Below are positions 13,701 to 25,274 of a stretch of DNA of 64,000 nucleotides, in pieces (positions within the stretch are counted from its first letter, which is position 1; each line of letters starts with the position of its first letter). The stretch is taken from the NCBI GenBank assembly GCA_964020155.1, contig OZ026567.1, positions 1,259,693 through 1,323,692 on the forward strand. Reading direction: 5' to 3'. Origin of the DNA: Chondrilla cf. caribensis (Eukaryota; Porifera; Demospongiae; Chondrillida; Chondrillidae). The position numbers and the translations under genes were made by a program. The notes below the pieces were generated by a model that saw only the letters and a list, made by a program, of their open reading frames with translations, made no database searches and was not told where the DNA came from.

Positions 13701-14455
13701 TATTCTTGTACTCTGTAGAGAGCTTTATTATTTATAAAGGATTTAAATTAATGAAGAAGGTCACTTAATATGAAGGGTCTTCAAAACTGTTGTGGTGGAA
13801 CTCCACCACATAATACTTTGTGGTATGTAGTTGTCCACTAGTGCATGCCATTCATCAAATTTACCAATAGTGGAATATTCACACTAGTCCAGTGTATTAG
13901 CAGTATTGATGTACTAATAATATATACATACTGCAAACAAGCAAGAAAACATTTTCTATAGTATACCTTATCTTTATCTGGAAAGTGCTGTTTGCTTTCA
14001 GATTCTTTGGACTTCTTCTCTTTTGTTTTGAATATCGACTTGATGCCCTATCCAGAACAAATGGGCACAATGTATTTCATTGTAATGAAGATTTGACTTC
14101 CCCACACATGGATGTGCTTGCTTACCTTGAACACCTTTGGCTTCTTTTCTCCTACAATTTCATTTATTAGATGTTCATGAGCTTGAGCATCAACAACAGT
14201 TCTCTTTTGAGAATGACCTATCTCAATGGATATCTCCAATGTCCATATGAAGGCCTCATAGGTTGAATGCTTTCGGATTAGTTCCAATAACCGTTCCATT
14301 GCATCCACAGGTTTACGTTGTGCAATTTCTTCCAATTCTCTTCCTTGTTCTTCACTGTACAAGTGGGTTTCAGCAGCTGCCTGATTTAAAAGATCATATT
14401 TGACAAAACTGCAAAGGAGTCTTTTCTTTTTGACCAATGACTTCAGGGGGTCCAT
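7705..14455 (-). CDS. CARD-2 gene copy A: CARD-like domain plus long coiled coil, about 834 aa
   Basis: Seven exons: 14126-14455, 13967-14047, 12535-12699, 11906-12007, 11487-11573, 11401-11421 and 7705-9423. All lengths are multiples of three, splice sites are GT..AG and no stop interrupts the join. Exon one starts MDPLKSLVKKKR and encodes a helical death-fold domain (LLNQAAAETHLYSEEQGREL, then AMERLLELIRKHSTYEAFIW). The linker exons carry the conserved block DPRGICKKIPEAIHG and a short RS-rich piece. A 21-nt microexon gives YLAILSE. The 573-codon terminal exon is almost entirely coiled coil after a short conserved head (RTASMTSMDFAMGETSVRIE) and ends KHPTPYYSKDS. The plan resembles CARD9/CARD11 scaffolds, but homology to that family is not shown. 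The third exon found in copies B and C is missing here. The intron before the coiled coil holds a MITE. Confidence 0.75.
9424..10873. other. intron of copy A, no exon seen
   Basis: It runs from the acceptor of the coiled-coil exon towards the microexon. It is AT-rich with stretches such as GGAACGAAACGAAAC. A segment near 10330-10460 is shared with introns of copies B and C. No coding potential was supported. Confidence 0.5.
10874..11281. mobile_element. 408-bp MITE with ATACCGTATAA termini
   Basis: The ends read ATACCGTATAACCAGAAATA and, in reverse complement, ATACCGTATAAGCGGAAATA. Inner GGCGG/CCACC blocks extend the terminal inverted repeat. It sits in the last intron of CARD-2 copy A, is absent from the same intron of copies B and C, and has no ORF of note. 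Confidence 0.75.
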
Positions 14456-14557
14456 TTTTAGGTAATAGACACTCCAATTTACTGAAAATAATGATAAAAT
14501 AAATGATATAATAATAAGGATCAAGTGTAAGCATTATATGTAGCCTCTAGTCTTATA

Positions 14558-15459
14558 CCCCGTTTACACTGGCCCAGTTAAGTGTAGAAACCACAGGGCC
14601 AGGGCTGATGACCCGGGCCTGTGGTTTGTCTGACCCCGTTTACACTCAATTTTTTGATATTCCTGTAAAGTAGGTCACGACCAATTTTAATAATATTCAT
14701 TGCAAATAATATAATGATATTCACAGTGATGAATATCATTATAATATAGAAATATACTCCAATACCCTTCATTTCAAAGCTTATTTTATTTCATTTTATT
14801 TAAAGCTACATCGTGCCCATCCTTCGATTTCTTGTACCTGGCCTTCAATTTCTTCGGTTTATCTTTGCATTGTGTGGCTGATTTCTTGTATCCAGCCTCT
14901 CCCAGCTCCCTGGAAATGCGATCAAATATGGCCCGGTTCCTCCTTGAGCCCTCCAACGACTGAATCTTCTAATCGTACCATATACCGATCAAGCAGAACA
15001 CTTCCTCGTTATTACAAGACATTTGTGCGGAAAATCAAGCGATTATGAGACGGAGGATAGAAGAGAATCGGTTTAGCGTTAAAATTCACTTTACTGAAGT
15101 TAAGATTCGCAAGTTTAAAGGTGAAATGGTCTCTTCGCAACAGCAACTGGCTACTTACTTAATTAGCATGAAGCGTTCATGGAATTCTTCGTATCGACGA
15201 CTGCTTTTGATCGATCGAAGAAGATTACCGACAAATAAACATAAAAATGCGTTTACACGAACTTTTAACAACTGGGCCAACTGCAACTGGGCTGACCGAC
15301 CCGGTTCGATGTGCAGGGCCAGGGCCAGGTGGGCTAGCCCAGTTGCGGCCCAGCACCGTTGATAGTCGACATATTTACCAGGGCTAAAATGGGCCGATGA
15401 CGTCATAATTGGGCTAGCCCACGTTTATCTATGCTTTAACTGGGCCCGTGTAAACGGGG
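14558..15459. mobile_element. 902-bp DNA transposon remnant with TIRs and TATA target duplication
   Basis: Terminal inverted repeats begin CCCCGTTTACACTGGCCCAG on the left and, in reverse complement, CCCCGTTTACACGGGCCCAG on the right. TATA flanks both ends (14554-14557 and 15460-15463). Inside, on the minus strand, lies a Myb/SANT-like reading frame. It is inserted upstream of the CARD exon of copy A and has no counterpart upstream of the other copies. The Myb-like protein points to the PIF/Harbinger group, but the duplication length does not settle it. Confidence 0.8.
14772..15015 (-). pseudogene. Myb/SANT-like DNA-binding domain fragment inside the transposon
   Basis: From an ATG near 15013 the minus strand reads EEVFCLIGIWYD, an in-frame TAG, then KIQSLEGSRRNRAIFDRISR and GYKKSATQCKDKPKKLKARY, ending about 14780. 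The spacing of Trp, the Ile-Ser-x-x-Leu segment and the C-K-x-K-x-L-K-x-x-Y run is typical of Myb_DNA-bind_4-like domains carried by PIF/Harbinger elements. The TAG after the Trp-Tyr-Asp triplet breaks the frame, so it is probably dead. Confidence 0.6.
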
Positions 15460-15604
15460 TATAAGATACCGTATAACAATACGTATGTCTCCAGTCTATG
15501 GATAAAACACACATCATACTAACTCGGCATGTAGTATAATACACTCTGAAGTACGTATAAAGTAGTGCCTGTACTGCATGTAGCTAGTACCTTAATTGTA
15601 CAAG

Positions 15605-15865
15605 TTGTCAATTGCAAGTTGTAAGATAGATTTCTGTCCTCAGTCCACTTTTGGAGGCACTCCTTACTGATATTCCAGTTTTAGGCAGGTAGGTATAGGC
15701 AGTAATGTCAAACTCTAACTCAGGAGTAATATGTAGGCGTAACTGTAGAATGATCCGCCCATTTACTTCCCTGGTGAAGTACCTCACTGTTGGAGAGCTC
15801 TTTTCCATGGTAACCCATTGTCTTAGTGAATAGTAATGAGCCACAAATATGACAATGAATAACAT
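15605..15865 (-). CDS. exon-like ORF with hydrophobic N-terminus, function unknown
   Basis: The ORF begins MLFIVIFVAHYYSLRQWVTM, a possible signal anchor. It continues with an alternating hydrophobic pattern (NGRIILQLRLHITPELEFDI, then YTYLPKTGISVRSASKS) and stops near 15605. Related but frame-shifted sequences lie in the same place relative to the hydrolase and CARD-2 exons at 24760-25030, 39060-39360 and 39440-39760. In those copies the frame extends to ATDNLYK before a gtaatg donor. It could be an upstream exon of CARD-2, a 5' UTR exon, or a separate small gene. No family was recognised. Confidence 0.35.
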
Positions 15866-16394
15866 TATTATTGTCAGTTTTTATTGTGATTTATGCACAT
15901 GGAAGGATATAGCGAAAAGAACATGCTAATGCTGCATACAACTATTAAATGTAATAATAATAATAATAATGATGCAATTGATTTCTGCTACACTTAAAAT
16001 ATTTTATAATATACTCACGGAGTTCAAATGGTAACAAATATTCATTAACAATAATTTAATTTATGCACTGGAATCTTTGATAAATAATTTCTTATGGATG
16101 ATATTATATTAATATAGCTACTGTTATGGTGATTGTTTGTGCTATAGATTTTATGTGATTGATTACTGCAGACCCTTTCAGAGAATTTGCAAATATGTCT
16201 CCTTGCCTTCTTATCAGAATTTATATTTATTTTTGTTACATGTACATCGACAACTTTATTATGATACAACATATGAAACGATCATAATAAATTATACAAT
16301 ATTATGTATAATGTCTGCATCTATATGCATAAATGTTTTGAAAGTAGTAATTTCTTCGAACAATATTTTACTCATAATGTTGAATTGTTGACAG

Positions 16395-17165
16395 AGTAAT
16401 GTTCCCTCAGTCCATCCAAGTAGATCCACTCCATGACCCTCGCTGAGGAGAGGAACTTGCAGTAATGCATACCAGCAGCGGCCTGGACATACGTAGTACT
16501 AATCGGGAGTGCATTAAATGGCCGACGACACCTCAATAATGTCTCCTCCTGTTGAACTCTTTGCTTTGGTGTACTTCAAGCTGTGGTAGATCCACAATGG
16601 TCCTGCATTGTATGGCCCCCTGTCCTTCACCATCACCATTGGGACCCCGTATCGGGTGAAATGAGACAGTGTATCAGGACCGGCATTCTTTATAGCCCAG
16701 TTGTAGCTTCAATCCATCTAGTTCTCCCCCTATGGCCATGGTGGGCACAGGATAGCTGTCATTTTGATGTTTACGAAGAAGAAAAGATCCCATTAGAATT
16801 TGGCCTCCTGCACTCTTTGCATTGTTCTTTACGTAGTCCTGCAACACAGCTCCTCCAAAGGAGTGTCCACCGAAGAAGACCTTGACGTCCGACTTCATTC
16901 CTTGCGAAGACATGGCTTGCAATACGTTGGCAATACCTTTCGACAGAACTAGCGGTTCGGCAATATCACCGAAAAATTCGGGGATTCCTACCCAAAGAGG
17001 TTCGTAGCAGGCGTCTTGAATAGCTCTGGCGAGCGGGACGTACTGGTCAGGCTTTATCTGAGCTCCTTGGACAAGAACGAAAGCTATTTCTTCGCCAGTA
17101 GTTTTGGTGGGTTTGAGAATTAGCTACATCACCGCCCCAGGAACGACCAAGAAGAGTCAACGAGA
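16395..17165 (-). pseudogene. alpha/beta-hydrolase copy B, internally deleted
   Basis: The reading order on the minus strand is a hydrophobic leader (LLFLSLTLLG), then EPLWVGIPEF, then a nucleophile elbow GGHSFGGA and the acid-loop motif GGELDGL. Sequence that follows GGELDGL in the other copies, including the catalytic-His segment, is missing. The gene jumps straight to NAGPDTLSHFTRYGVPMVMV and ends STGGDIIEVSSAI. A 4-nt insertion near the N-terminus (17123 region) shifts the frame, and the expected start codon is ACG. It is a decayed serine hydrolase of the GxSxG type; the substrate is unknown. Confidence 0.75.
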
Positions 17166-17405
17166 GAAATAATAGAGCTTTAGACGTGGTACAAGCGTAA
17201 GGGACGAGGCTACTGGTAATAGATCAAATATCAACTAACAATAACAGCAGCACGAATCGAACACGAATCTCCAGCCATATGCATGGATCTTCCGTATACT
17301 TATCTATGCTCCAGCCATAGATAATCTATACTCTTCAGCCAAGGTCACTCCATAGATACTCCTGGCGTGATGGAGCTGTGTTGCGCAATTGACGTGATCA
17401 CAGAC

Positions 17406-17415
17406 AAAATGGCGG
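17406..17415 (+). promoter_or_regulatory. AAAATGGCGG motif in the divergent hydrolase/kinase promoter, copy B
   Basis: The YY1-like core lies between the hydrolase start (-) and the kinase first exon (+). The same motif recurs at 41772-41781 and, as AAATGGCGG, at 55786-55794. Function is inferred. Confidence 0.4.
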
Positions 17416-17419
17416 ATGT

Positions 17420-17655
17420 TTTCGGCGACAGCTACAGTGTACAGTAATCGATTGTACTTAAACCTCGTCGTTTATTTACTTTCGTATGAGGATTCGTATG
17501 CCGCGATCGCCAAGTGTGACCCCTATTTCTGTTGGAAAAGATTCCGAATTCCATCAAGAAAATTATATTGGTCAAGTATCATTTCAAAGAAGTCAATACG
17601 GAGTCCTTAAAAGAAGTGGACACTTTTAATGGCAGAAATTAGTCGTTTTCCGTTT
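17420..17655 (+). pseudogene. hydroxylysine-kinase-like first-exon stub, copy B
   Basis: It aligns with 55810-55997 of the longer copy (ATTATATTGG..CAAGTATCATTTCAAAGAAG) and breaks off at CGTTTTCCGTTT, exactly where truncated CARD-1 sequence begins on the opposite strand. The frame is broken by small changes. The rest of the kinase is absent. Confidence 0.7.
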
Positions 17656-17903
17656 TCAAATCATTCAGGAAGCTGCTGAATGTTTTTTGCTCCCTCTCTG
17701 TTATCCTTGTCCAGCTTGTCAAGGTAAGCACCTTCCTTGGAATTCTTGAGGAAGTGTGTTTCAACAGCAGCCCTGTTGAACAACTCAATACAAAGGTGTT
17801 TTCTCACGAGCTCTTCCTGTTGTTGACTCAGTCTGGAGTGGGGTGCACTAGCACCCTTCAGCTTATGTCCTTTTTCTCTACCAGAACCGGTTAACCAACC
17901 CAT
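17656..17903 (-). pseudogene. CARD-1 copy B, truncated in the CARD
   Basis: It starts MGWLTGSGREKGHKLKG and follows copy A through LVRKHLCIELFNRAAVETHF and AYLDKLDKDNREGA, where a small indel shifts the frame. It then ends at the junction with the kinase stub. The last CARD helices, linker and coiled coil are missing. The same junction occurs at 41966, so the truncation preceded block duplication. Confidence 0.75.
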
Positions 17904-17999
17904 GTTCACCAGTACATGTTTTTAGCAGCCCAGTAGTACACAGTCGTTGCAGTTCCTCACTCTAATAATACTTAATGCATGCTAAGTACCATGTCACTT

Positions 18000-18754
18000 G
18001 ACAGATGTAGTGTTTTATGTGCATTCAAAGGTTGTAACTATATTGATGTACTGGCAATTCCCTTCATGCCTCACCTAACGTGGACTTACCTATATCTGAT
18101 TATTATGGGTATCATGAATAAGCCATGGGAGTGATAGCTAGGAGCTCTTCATTAAATCCCACGTACAGGTATGTAATGTATTTTCACGTACACTGTACAA
18201 GCATTTGTTAACATTGATTTATATGATTGCATTATAATTATACAACATTTATCTATCTTTACTGTGCATACATGTAACATCAAGACGTTGTATAGATTGT
18301 CCACGGTATTATAAGTACTACATAATGTGATGTATTCATTTTCATTATTATTGTGTATACGTAATTAGTGTACCTAACAGAAGGTGTATGTAACAGTACC
18401 CATGTATGTATTTAAAATTCATTATTATATAGTTATTATATCTTCCTCGTTATTCATAAATAATTAATTTGACCATCTGTGTAACATTATATAATATTAG
18501 CCAAACCATACAAGAGTGGCAAGTCAAAGAATATTTTAGTAGGACTATACACATTTCAAACATATCAGAATCATTCAAAGTATATTATAATATCTTAATT
18601 TGAAGTTGTTTGTGCGCATTTTGACATTGCATAATATTATTAATAAAGATATAAACTAATTCAATACATTCTGAAGTCCTATTATTATTACACAGTCACT
18701 ACCTCTAACAGTCTACTACATATTTCATTATAATAACTACTATATTTATTGTTA
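18000..18754. other. intergenic between truncated CARD-1 B and CARD-2 B
   Basis: AT-rich sequence matching 5904-7700 and 42240-43380 in patches (for example AATTCCCTTCATGCCTCACC). It should contain the 3' UTR of CARD-2 B. No exon was seen. Confidence 0.5.
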
Positions 18755-21700
18755 CTACAAATCTTTCGAAAAGTTAGGGATTGGATTTTCCTGTAGAGCG
18801 CGTTTTCTTTTCAGAGCACTAGCTTCAAACTCTCCACGAACTTCATTTATCTTTGCAAACAGCTCCTCTTCTTTCCTCTGTAGTTGATAAACTTCCATTA
18901 ACCATTCTGCATCAATGCGTACCTTCCTTGCAAATTCCTCAAATTTTTTCCCCCAGGATTCTTGCATGTCCATGACTCGCCGCTCCAAGTTTTCAAGGCT
19001 TGCAATGTATGTGTGGTCTGTTGTAGCTTGATTATCCTCTACTGCTCTGCCACTTTCGTGTGCCTGACTCAGTGTTTGCACAGCATCGTATTGTTTCTCA
19101 ACCTGTCTTTTAAGCGTGTTCATATCTTCTTCCATGCTTTCAATTTTCTCGTTAACTTTGTCGATTTTCAACATCCCTCTACCCGTTTCTTCCAGTTTTA
19201 TATGGAGTTTATCCCATTCAATTAGATCATCTTCATTGCCAGGAAGCTTCTGATGAATTGATTTGATTGACTGATTCTGATTCATTAGTTCCCCATCCAT
19301 TGTCTTCTGTCTCGTTCCCATTTGTTCAATCTGCTCTTGTGACTGTCCAAGCCTTTCCTTCAGCTCATCAATCTCCCTCTCTTGCTTATCAATTAGCAGT
19401 CTCAATTCCCGAGACACACCCTCGATCTCTTTTCTACTGGACGTTTTGGTTTGCATTGTCGCAGATTGTCTGCTGACCCTGTCTGTTTCTTCTTTCATGC
19501 CTTTCAGACGACTGTCGTACTGAGCCAGTTTATTCTCAGCTGCCTCCAAATCAGATTGTAACAAACCATTGGTATGCTTAAGTTCTTCCATATCTTTCTG
19601 GAACTTTTGATTGTCGGTTTCTGAGGCCTTTATTTTGTCATGCAGTACTTCCACGTCACTCTGTATGTGCTGAATATGTACTTTTATCTGCTCCTGTATG
19701 CATGCCTCAAGCTTTGCTTGCTCCACTACCTGTGTCTGTCGTTCTGAGTCACTACTCCTCGGTTGTACTTGTAGCTTTGCTACATCGACTCGAAGGTTTG
19801 TTTGCTCCTTTGCGTGCCTATCAATTGTTTTTTGTAAAGCAGTTACTTGTTGTTGGAGCTCTACTTGCTTCTTTTCGTATGCATCAAAGGAGGCCTGTCT
19901 AACTTGTAATACTTCTAATTTTTCTTGAAGTTTTTCTTCCTGTATTTTCATTTTCTCTTTCTCCTTCTCCATTTCCTGGTGTTTGGCCTGCAAACCTCTC
20001 AGCTCTTCTTGGAATCTTACACCCTCCTTATTACCACTGGATTCGAGAGCTGTTAATTTGTCTCTCATAATTCCAATGGAGTCTCGCAGTCTTTCGCGAT
20101 CTGTTCTATTCACGTCTTGATCCTTCTCGACTTGTTTTTCTAATCTGCTGGCAACCCCTTCCAATTGCTTAACTTGCACAATGAGTGACGAGATATGTTG
20201 CTTTTGGTCTTGGAATTCTCTCTGCAAGTTTTCAATATTACTATCCGCTTTGCCCATACCATAATCTAGTGAAGCTGTGGAAGGTGCTCGTTGCAGTCCT
20301 GTTCCAGTGTTGACATTCACGTTTACTGAATTTTCATTCACATTCTTCACATTTTGATCAAATGGCATAGGCTGGTTACCTGAAAAAACACCGGGTTGTT
20401 TACCCTAATAAATACAAAATAGTACACGTTATGATAATTTGATTATGAAATTTATATATAATAATTGATTAGTTAAACACAATTAGCTATGCTTAAAGTG
20501 CCCACAGTCATCTCTTGCCATTTGGTACCAGTGTATCCACACCCAATTAGGAATTTGGTATACTAAGGTGAGTGTAGCAGTTACTGTATATGTTAGAACT
20601 GTTAACGAAACAATGTAGGGAAGACCAGATTTCCCGCCAGAAGACTAGTGCATAAACATGGCTCTAGCTTTCATGTTTTAATTTTTTGTCCTCTCAAAAT
20701 GTCTAGGTACTCTGACTGACACCAATGTATATGCATTGCTGTGAACATTTTCAAGCCAGATTTCGGGTGCACGTACGTGGTTGTTGAAGTAGACAACCTT
20801 TCTCCCGCTGTATTTGTTCTATACATTTGTCTTTCTTTTAATTTAGAAGACATCCACTCTTTAAAAAGACTATTAGCCGTTATATTATGTATGTGTTTTT
20901 TTTTATTTCAAACCAGTAAGTTCAGTTGGTAGCCATTTTCATTGTGTACGTATGCTAATCAAATTTCTGTAATCCCATTAGGAATTTTCGTATAACCAGG
21001 ATAACATTCACTTTTGTTGTCCTTTATTTCCTTTTATCCAGAACGTATAACTTTCTTATCATATAAAGTTACATATGTAGACAATATATGAAGCCTATAT
21101 GGAAAGAATCAATTTAATCGGATGAACTTTCCCAATGTAAACTTTCAGGGGTCACGCCAAAAATCTGGCTGGGAATGTTTAAGGGACAAAGTGTGCATGC
21201 CCACAGCCATCTGGTAACTTCTCTTGCTCTTATTCTATATGTATCATGAGGCACAATCACATCTGTGTTCTTTAAGACATTTTGAGAAAATTAATATTAA
21301 AACGAGATTGGACTGAATGCAACAGAAATTTTTATTTTGAGACATTTAAAGCAACAATATTGGGAAGTTAATGTGGGCTAGTTTAATGCCTCGATCATCT
21401 ATGGAATAGAGATGATTCAGGCTCTCGTATACTATGCCCTGGAACATGCACAATGCAGGGAATTGATACCTCACTCAAAATAGCCAGGTACTTTGACTAA
21501 ACCAATGTGAATTTATTAGTATGCATATTGTTGCAAAATTAAAGGAATACCTGATTTTTTCCAAAGCTTGGGGGTCGAGGTAGTGATCTCCGTTTGTATT
21601 CTGACCCACTCACAGATGATATAGTAACTCTTCTTCTTCGATTTCTTGGATCCTGTTTGTGATTCACATAATTGGAGTAGCACATAACGTATGATCAAAG

Positions 21701-24523
21701 TACTATAAATTGTACATACACACAAAGTGACGTTTCATTCAAAAGTCTGGAACAGGCATGCATTTATGCATTTACCATGAGTGTGGCACCCCCAACATTA
21801 CATGGTACATGATAGATGGTGGGTACATGTAGTTATGTTGCAATAGTTATGCTCAATAACAGATAATAGGTAGTCATGTTAGGTCTGGGGACTCCTTATT
21901 CGGCAAAATACCCTAAACTACTATGGATCTCATGCCTCTTCTATAATGCATTTTGTAATACATAAAATATACGAACCTGTTCACATCTAGTATCAGATAT
22001 TCTGCCGAATTCACTAGGATCACACAAGGATTGAGAGTTTTTTGGAACAGGTTGACCTCCATAATTGTAGTGACTATCCTGTCAAGTACAGCACACATAT
22101 TATTATTGTGATAATAAAAAGTATCAGTTTGTATGCAGTAATAATAATAATATTATGGATGAGTATGTGTATGCATGGGTGCGGAGTGACAACCAATTTA
22201 CCATGTATAATTTTATTATGTGTTATTGTTAATATATATATTATATACATATAAGTGTAATCAAAGTAAATTAATTGACACACTTGTCTCATCTGTTCTC
22301 CATGGATGGTTCCTGATATTCTCCTACAAATGCCTTTGGGATCAAATATTGCAGATACAGTTTCTTCTGGGATTGGGTGATGTCCACTGTGGGTGCTATC
22401 AAGCAAGTCACTTGCATCCATTAGAGGATCATTATCTTGGTCCTATGTGTGGTACAGTATGTACAATGAAACACTGATGCTACAGGCCTTTTGAAACATG
22501 TCAAATTCAAAGATATTTACGGCACTAGGAAACCTATTAAAAAGTGTTAAACACAGAAGGCTAAGTCATGGAGAAATCTAATGACTTTATGTGAAGAAGG
22601 GTTCGAAATGACTAAAACTACAGTGCATTAGTTGAACTATCACTGGAAGATCTGACGAGGTTTAAAGACTATAGACCGTGCTCTGGAAGACCAATACATT
22701 TGTGCAATAAACCTTCCCTACCAACAGAGCGTACAGTCACGTCTTGACTGTAAGCCTCCTATATTCTCTTTTATCATGAAGACCACAAGTGTTCACTTGT
22801 GTGTGGGAATTGTAAGATGAGGACAGTCATTCAACTGATGTACAGGGTGCACCACATTGATGAGCTCAAATGAGAGCGAAACAGCTGTCTGTGGTTCTGG
22901 ATTCAGATGACTGGGAGGTAATCACTGGTGGCCATCAAAATCGGACTTCGGTCTCCCAGCTGATAGAGACTTCAGTATATTTTCAGCTGGTTTGGCGTAA
23001 ATCCAGTGATATAATTAATTTTATTGAAAATTGTGTTTATTGCATTATGTGATTATTTTGAGGCCCTAACCTGTCAGGTAACACTAACTCTTTGGGAAGG
23101 ACATGTTAACCTGTGGGGTCACATGATGTTTGTGTTAAGAGAGCCTTTACACTCAATAAGATCATTCTCCCTTTATGCAGGTAATTCAAATTGGATAGTT
23201 ATCTTTGAGTGATCCTGCAGCTCTCTCATAATATGGCCCCCTATACTTCCCCCTCAATATAAAGTCCCAATTTTAAATTTGTGGTGAGATTGGGTCTGAC
23301 TATGCCAAACTAGATGAACCGCACAAATCAGTATGCATAGAAATATTTCTATTTTGAGCACATCCTTGCATAATCATTTATACGTAAACTAAGTTGCATT
23401 GTACACTGTTCGTAATTACAACTTGCATTCTGAATTGAGAGCAGTGTTCATGCAACATGTATCAATGGTCAATTAGGCAGTACATGCGGTGTTCAGGATA
23501 TTCATGTACTCTGTAGAGAGCTCTATTATTTATGAAGAAGATCACTTATGGTGGGTCTTCAAATTGGACAAAGTGTTGCGGTGGAACTCCACCAATGACA
23601 CTTTATTGGTATTTGTCCACTACGTAGTGCATGCCATACACTGATCATAGTGGAAAATTTACATTAATCCAGTGTATTAACAGTGTGTGTTTTACCATTT
23701 CAGATTCTTCAGATTTTTGAAATTCAGTTTTTTGTCTGGGTGCATACTTCCTAGGTTCTTGTGGGAAAACCATCACCTATAGAATACATTTGTATACAGC
23801 ATAATAATATCGGTATTAGAATCAGACTCTGAGAGACAATATTACAACAATATATATATTAAATTGTACTTGACTAGCAAACATTGTCTATGGGCTACAT
23901 ACCATATTCTTATCTAAAAAGTGCTGTTTGCTTTCAGATTCTTTGGACTTCTTCTCTTTTGATTTGAATAGGTTATGGACCTTGATGCCCTGTCCAGAAC
24001 AAACCAGTGCAATGTATTTCATTGTAAAGAAGATCAAAATTCCCCACACAGTCACATGGGTGTACCTACTTACCTTGAACCCTTTTGGTTTCTTTTCTCC
24101 TGCATTCTCATTTATTGGTTGTTCATGAGCTGGAGCATCAACAACAGTTGTACGTTGAGAATGTCCTATGTCAATTGATCTCTTCAATATCAATCCTTTT
24201 GGCTTCTTTTCTTCAGAACCTACAATCTCATTTATTAGTTGTTCATGAGCTTGAGCATCAACAACAGTACTATGTTGAGAATGACCTATCTCAATGGATC
24301 TCTCCAATGCCTGTATGAAGGCCTCATAGGTTGAATGCAATCGGATTAGTTCCAATAACCTTTCTACTGCAGCCACAGGATTATCTCGGGCAAGTTCTTC
24401 CAATTCTCTTCCTTGTTCTTCACTGTACAGGTTGGCTTCAGCAGCTGCCTGATTCAAAAGATTGTACTTGAGAAAGCTGGTAAAGAGCCTCTTCTTTTTG
24501 ACCAATGACTTTAGGGGGTCCAT
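18755..24523 (-). CDS. CARD-2 gene copy B: CARD-like domain plus coiled coil, about 883 aa
   Basis: Eight exons: 24074-24523, 23903-23989, 23696-23776, 22284-22442, 21977-22078, 21551-21652, 21470-21490 and 18755-20404. Every length divides by three and the join is open. The N-terminus MDPLKSLVKKKRLFTSFLKY leads into the CARD-like fold (AVERLLELIRLHSTYEAFIQ). The CARD exon is 120 nt longer than in the other copies because its last 40 codons (SIEIGHSQ...HEQLINE) are repeated in tandem. The linker block is DPKGICRRISGTIHG and the microexon is 21 nt. The terminal exon opens GKQPGVFSGNQPMPFDQ, keeps the head RAPSTASLDYGMGKADSNIE, is coiled coil throughout and ends NPIPNFSKDL. It is the most diverged coiled coil of the set. 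A filament-forming signalling scaffold is inferred from layout only. Confidence 0.75.
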
Positions 24524-24759
24524 TTTTACAGGATTTTTCAAGCTATAGATAACATTGTTATTTTAAATATAACAATTATAGCTAGGATCAAGTTTAATTA
24601 TTGGATATAACACAACAATGTCAACCTCTGGTCTATAAGAATGTCTCTACTAGTCTATAACAGACATAATACTGACTATGTGTCAAATGAACTGTCAGTA
24701 TGTACTTAGTATGATACACTGTGAAGTATAATGTAGTGCCTGTACTGTATTACCTTCTA

Positions 24760-25030
24760 CAAGTTGTCAGTTGCTAGTAGTAAGAGAGTGTCCTGTCCAC
24801 AGTCCACTTTTGGAGGTGATCCTAACTGATATACCAGTTTCAGGCAGGTGCCTAGGTAGCAATGTCAACCTCTATTACTCAGTGGTAATTTATAGGCATA
24901 TATGTAGAATGATCCACCTATTTACTTCCCTGGTAAAATACGCACATCTCTGTTGGAGAGCTCAATCCCATACTAGCCTGTCCTATTAGTGAATGGTAAT
25001 AAACCACAAATATGACAATGAATAACATTA
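24760..25030 (-). pseudogene. degenerate copy of the 15605-15865 exon-like ORF
   Basis: Nucleotide similarity to 15605-15865 is clear (TTCACTAATAGG.., CACAAATATGACAATGAATA), but deletions break the frame. The 3' edge keeps the ACTTGTAGAAGGTAAT-like donor region. Confidence 0.5.
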
Positions 25031-25274
25031 TCATAGTTGACGTGAACATGTTACACTAATGCTGTATAGATGGTATGCACTAAGCAGGGCTGTGGTGTTA
25101 AATTTTATTGGTAGCCATAGCCAGCAGCCGTATCTGCAGTACGCGTAACGTATTAGTTAATTTCGCTGCTTAGGTGACATTTATTTGTAAGAGATGGATA
25201 GAGTGAACTGTAGTATTATCAGTCTCTTTCAGAAGCAGTTCAGTGCAGTCCAGATGCACTATAAGATAGATCTA

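Noticed and set aside
15045..15362. 105-aa plus-strand ORF
   Set aside because: It lies inside the transposon, overlaps the right inverted-repeat region and shows no domain. The minus-strand Myb-like frame is the better explanation.
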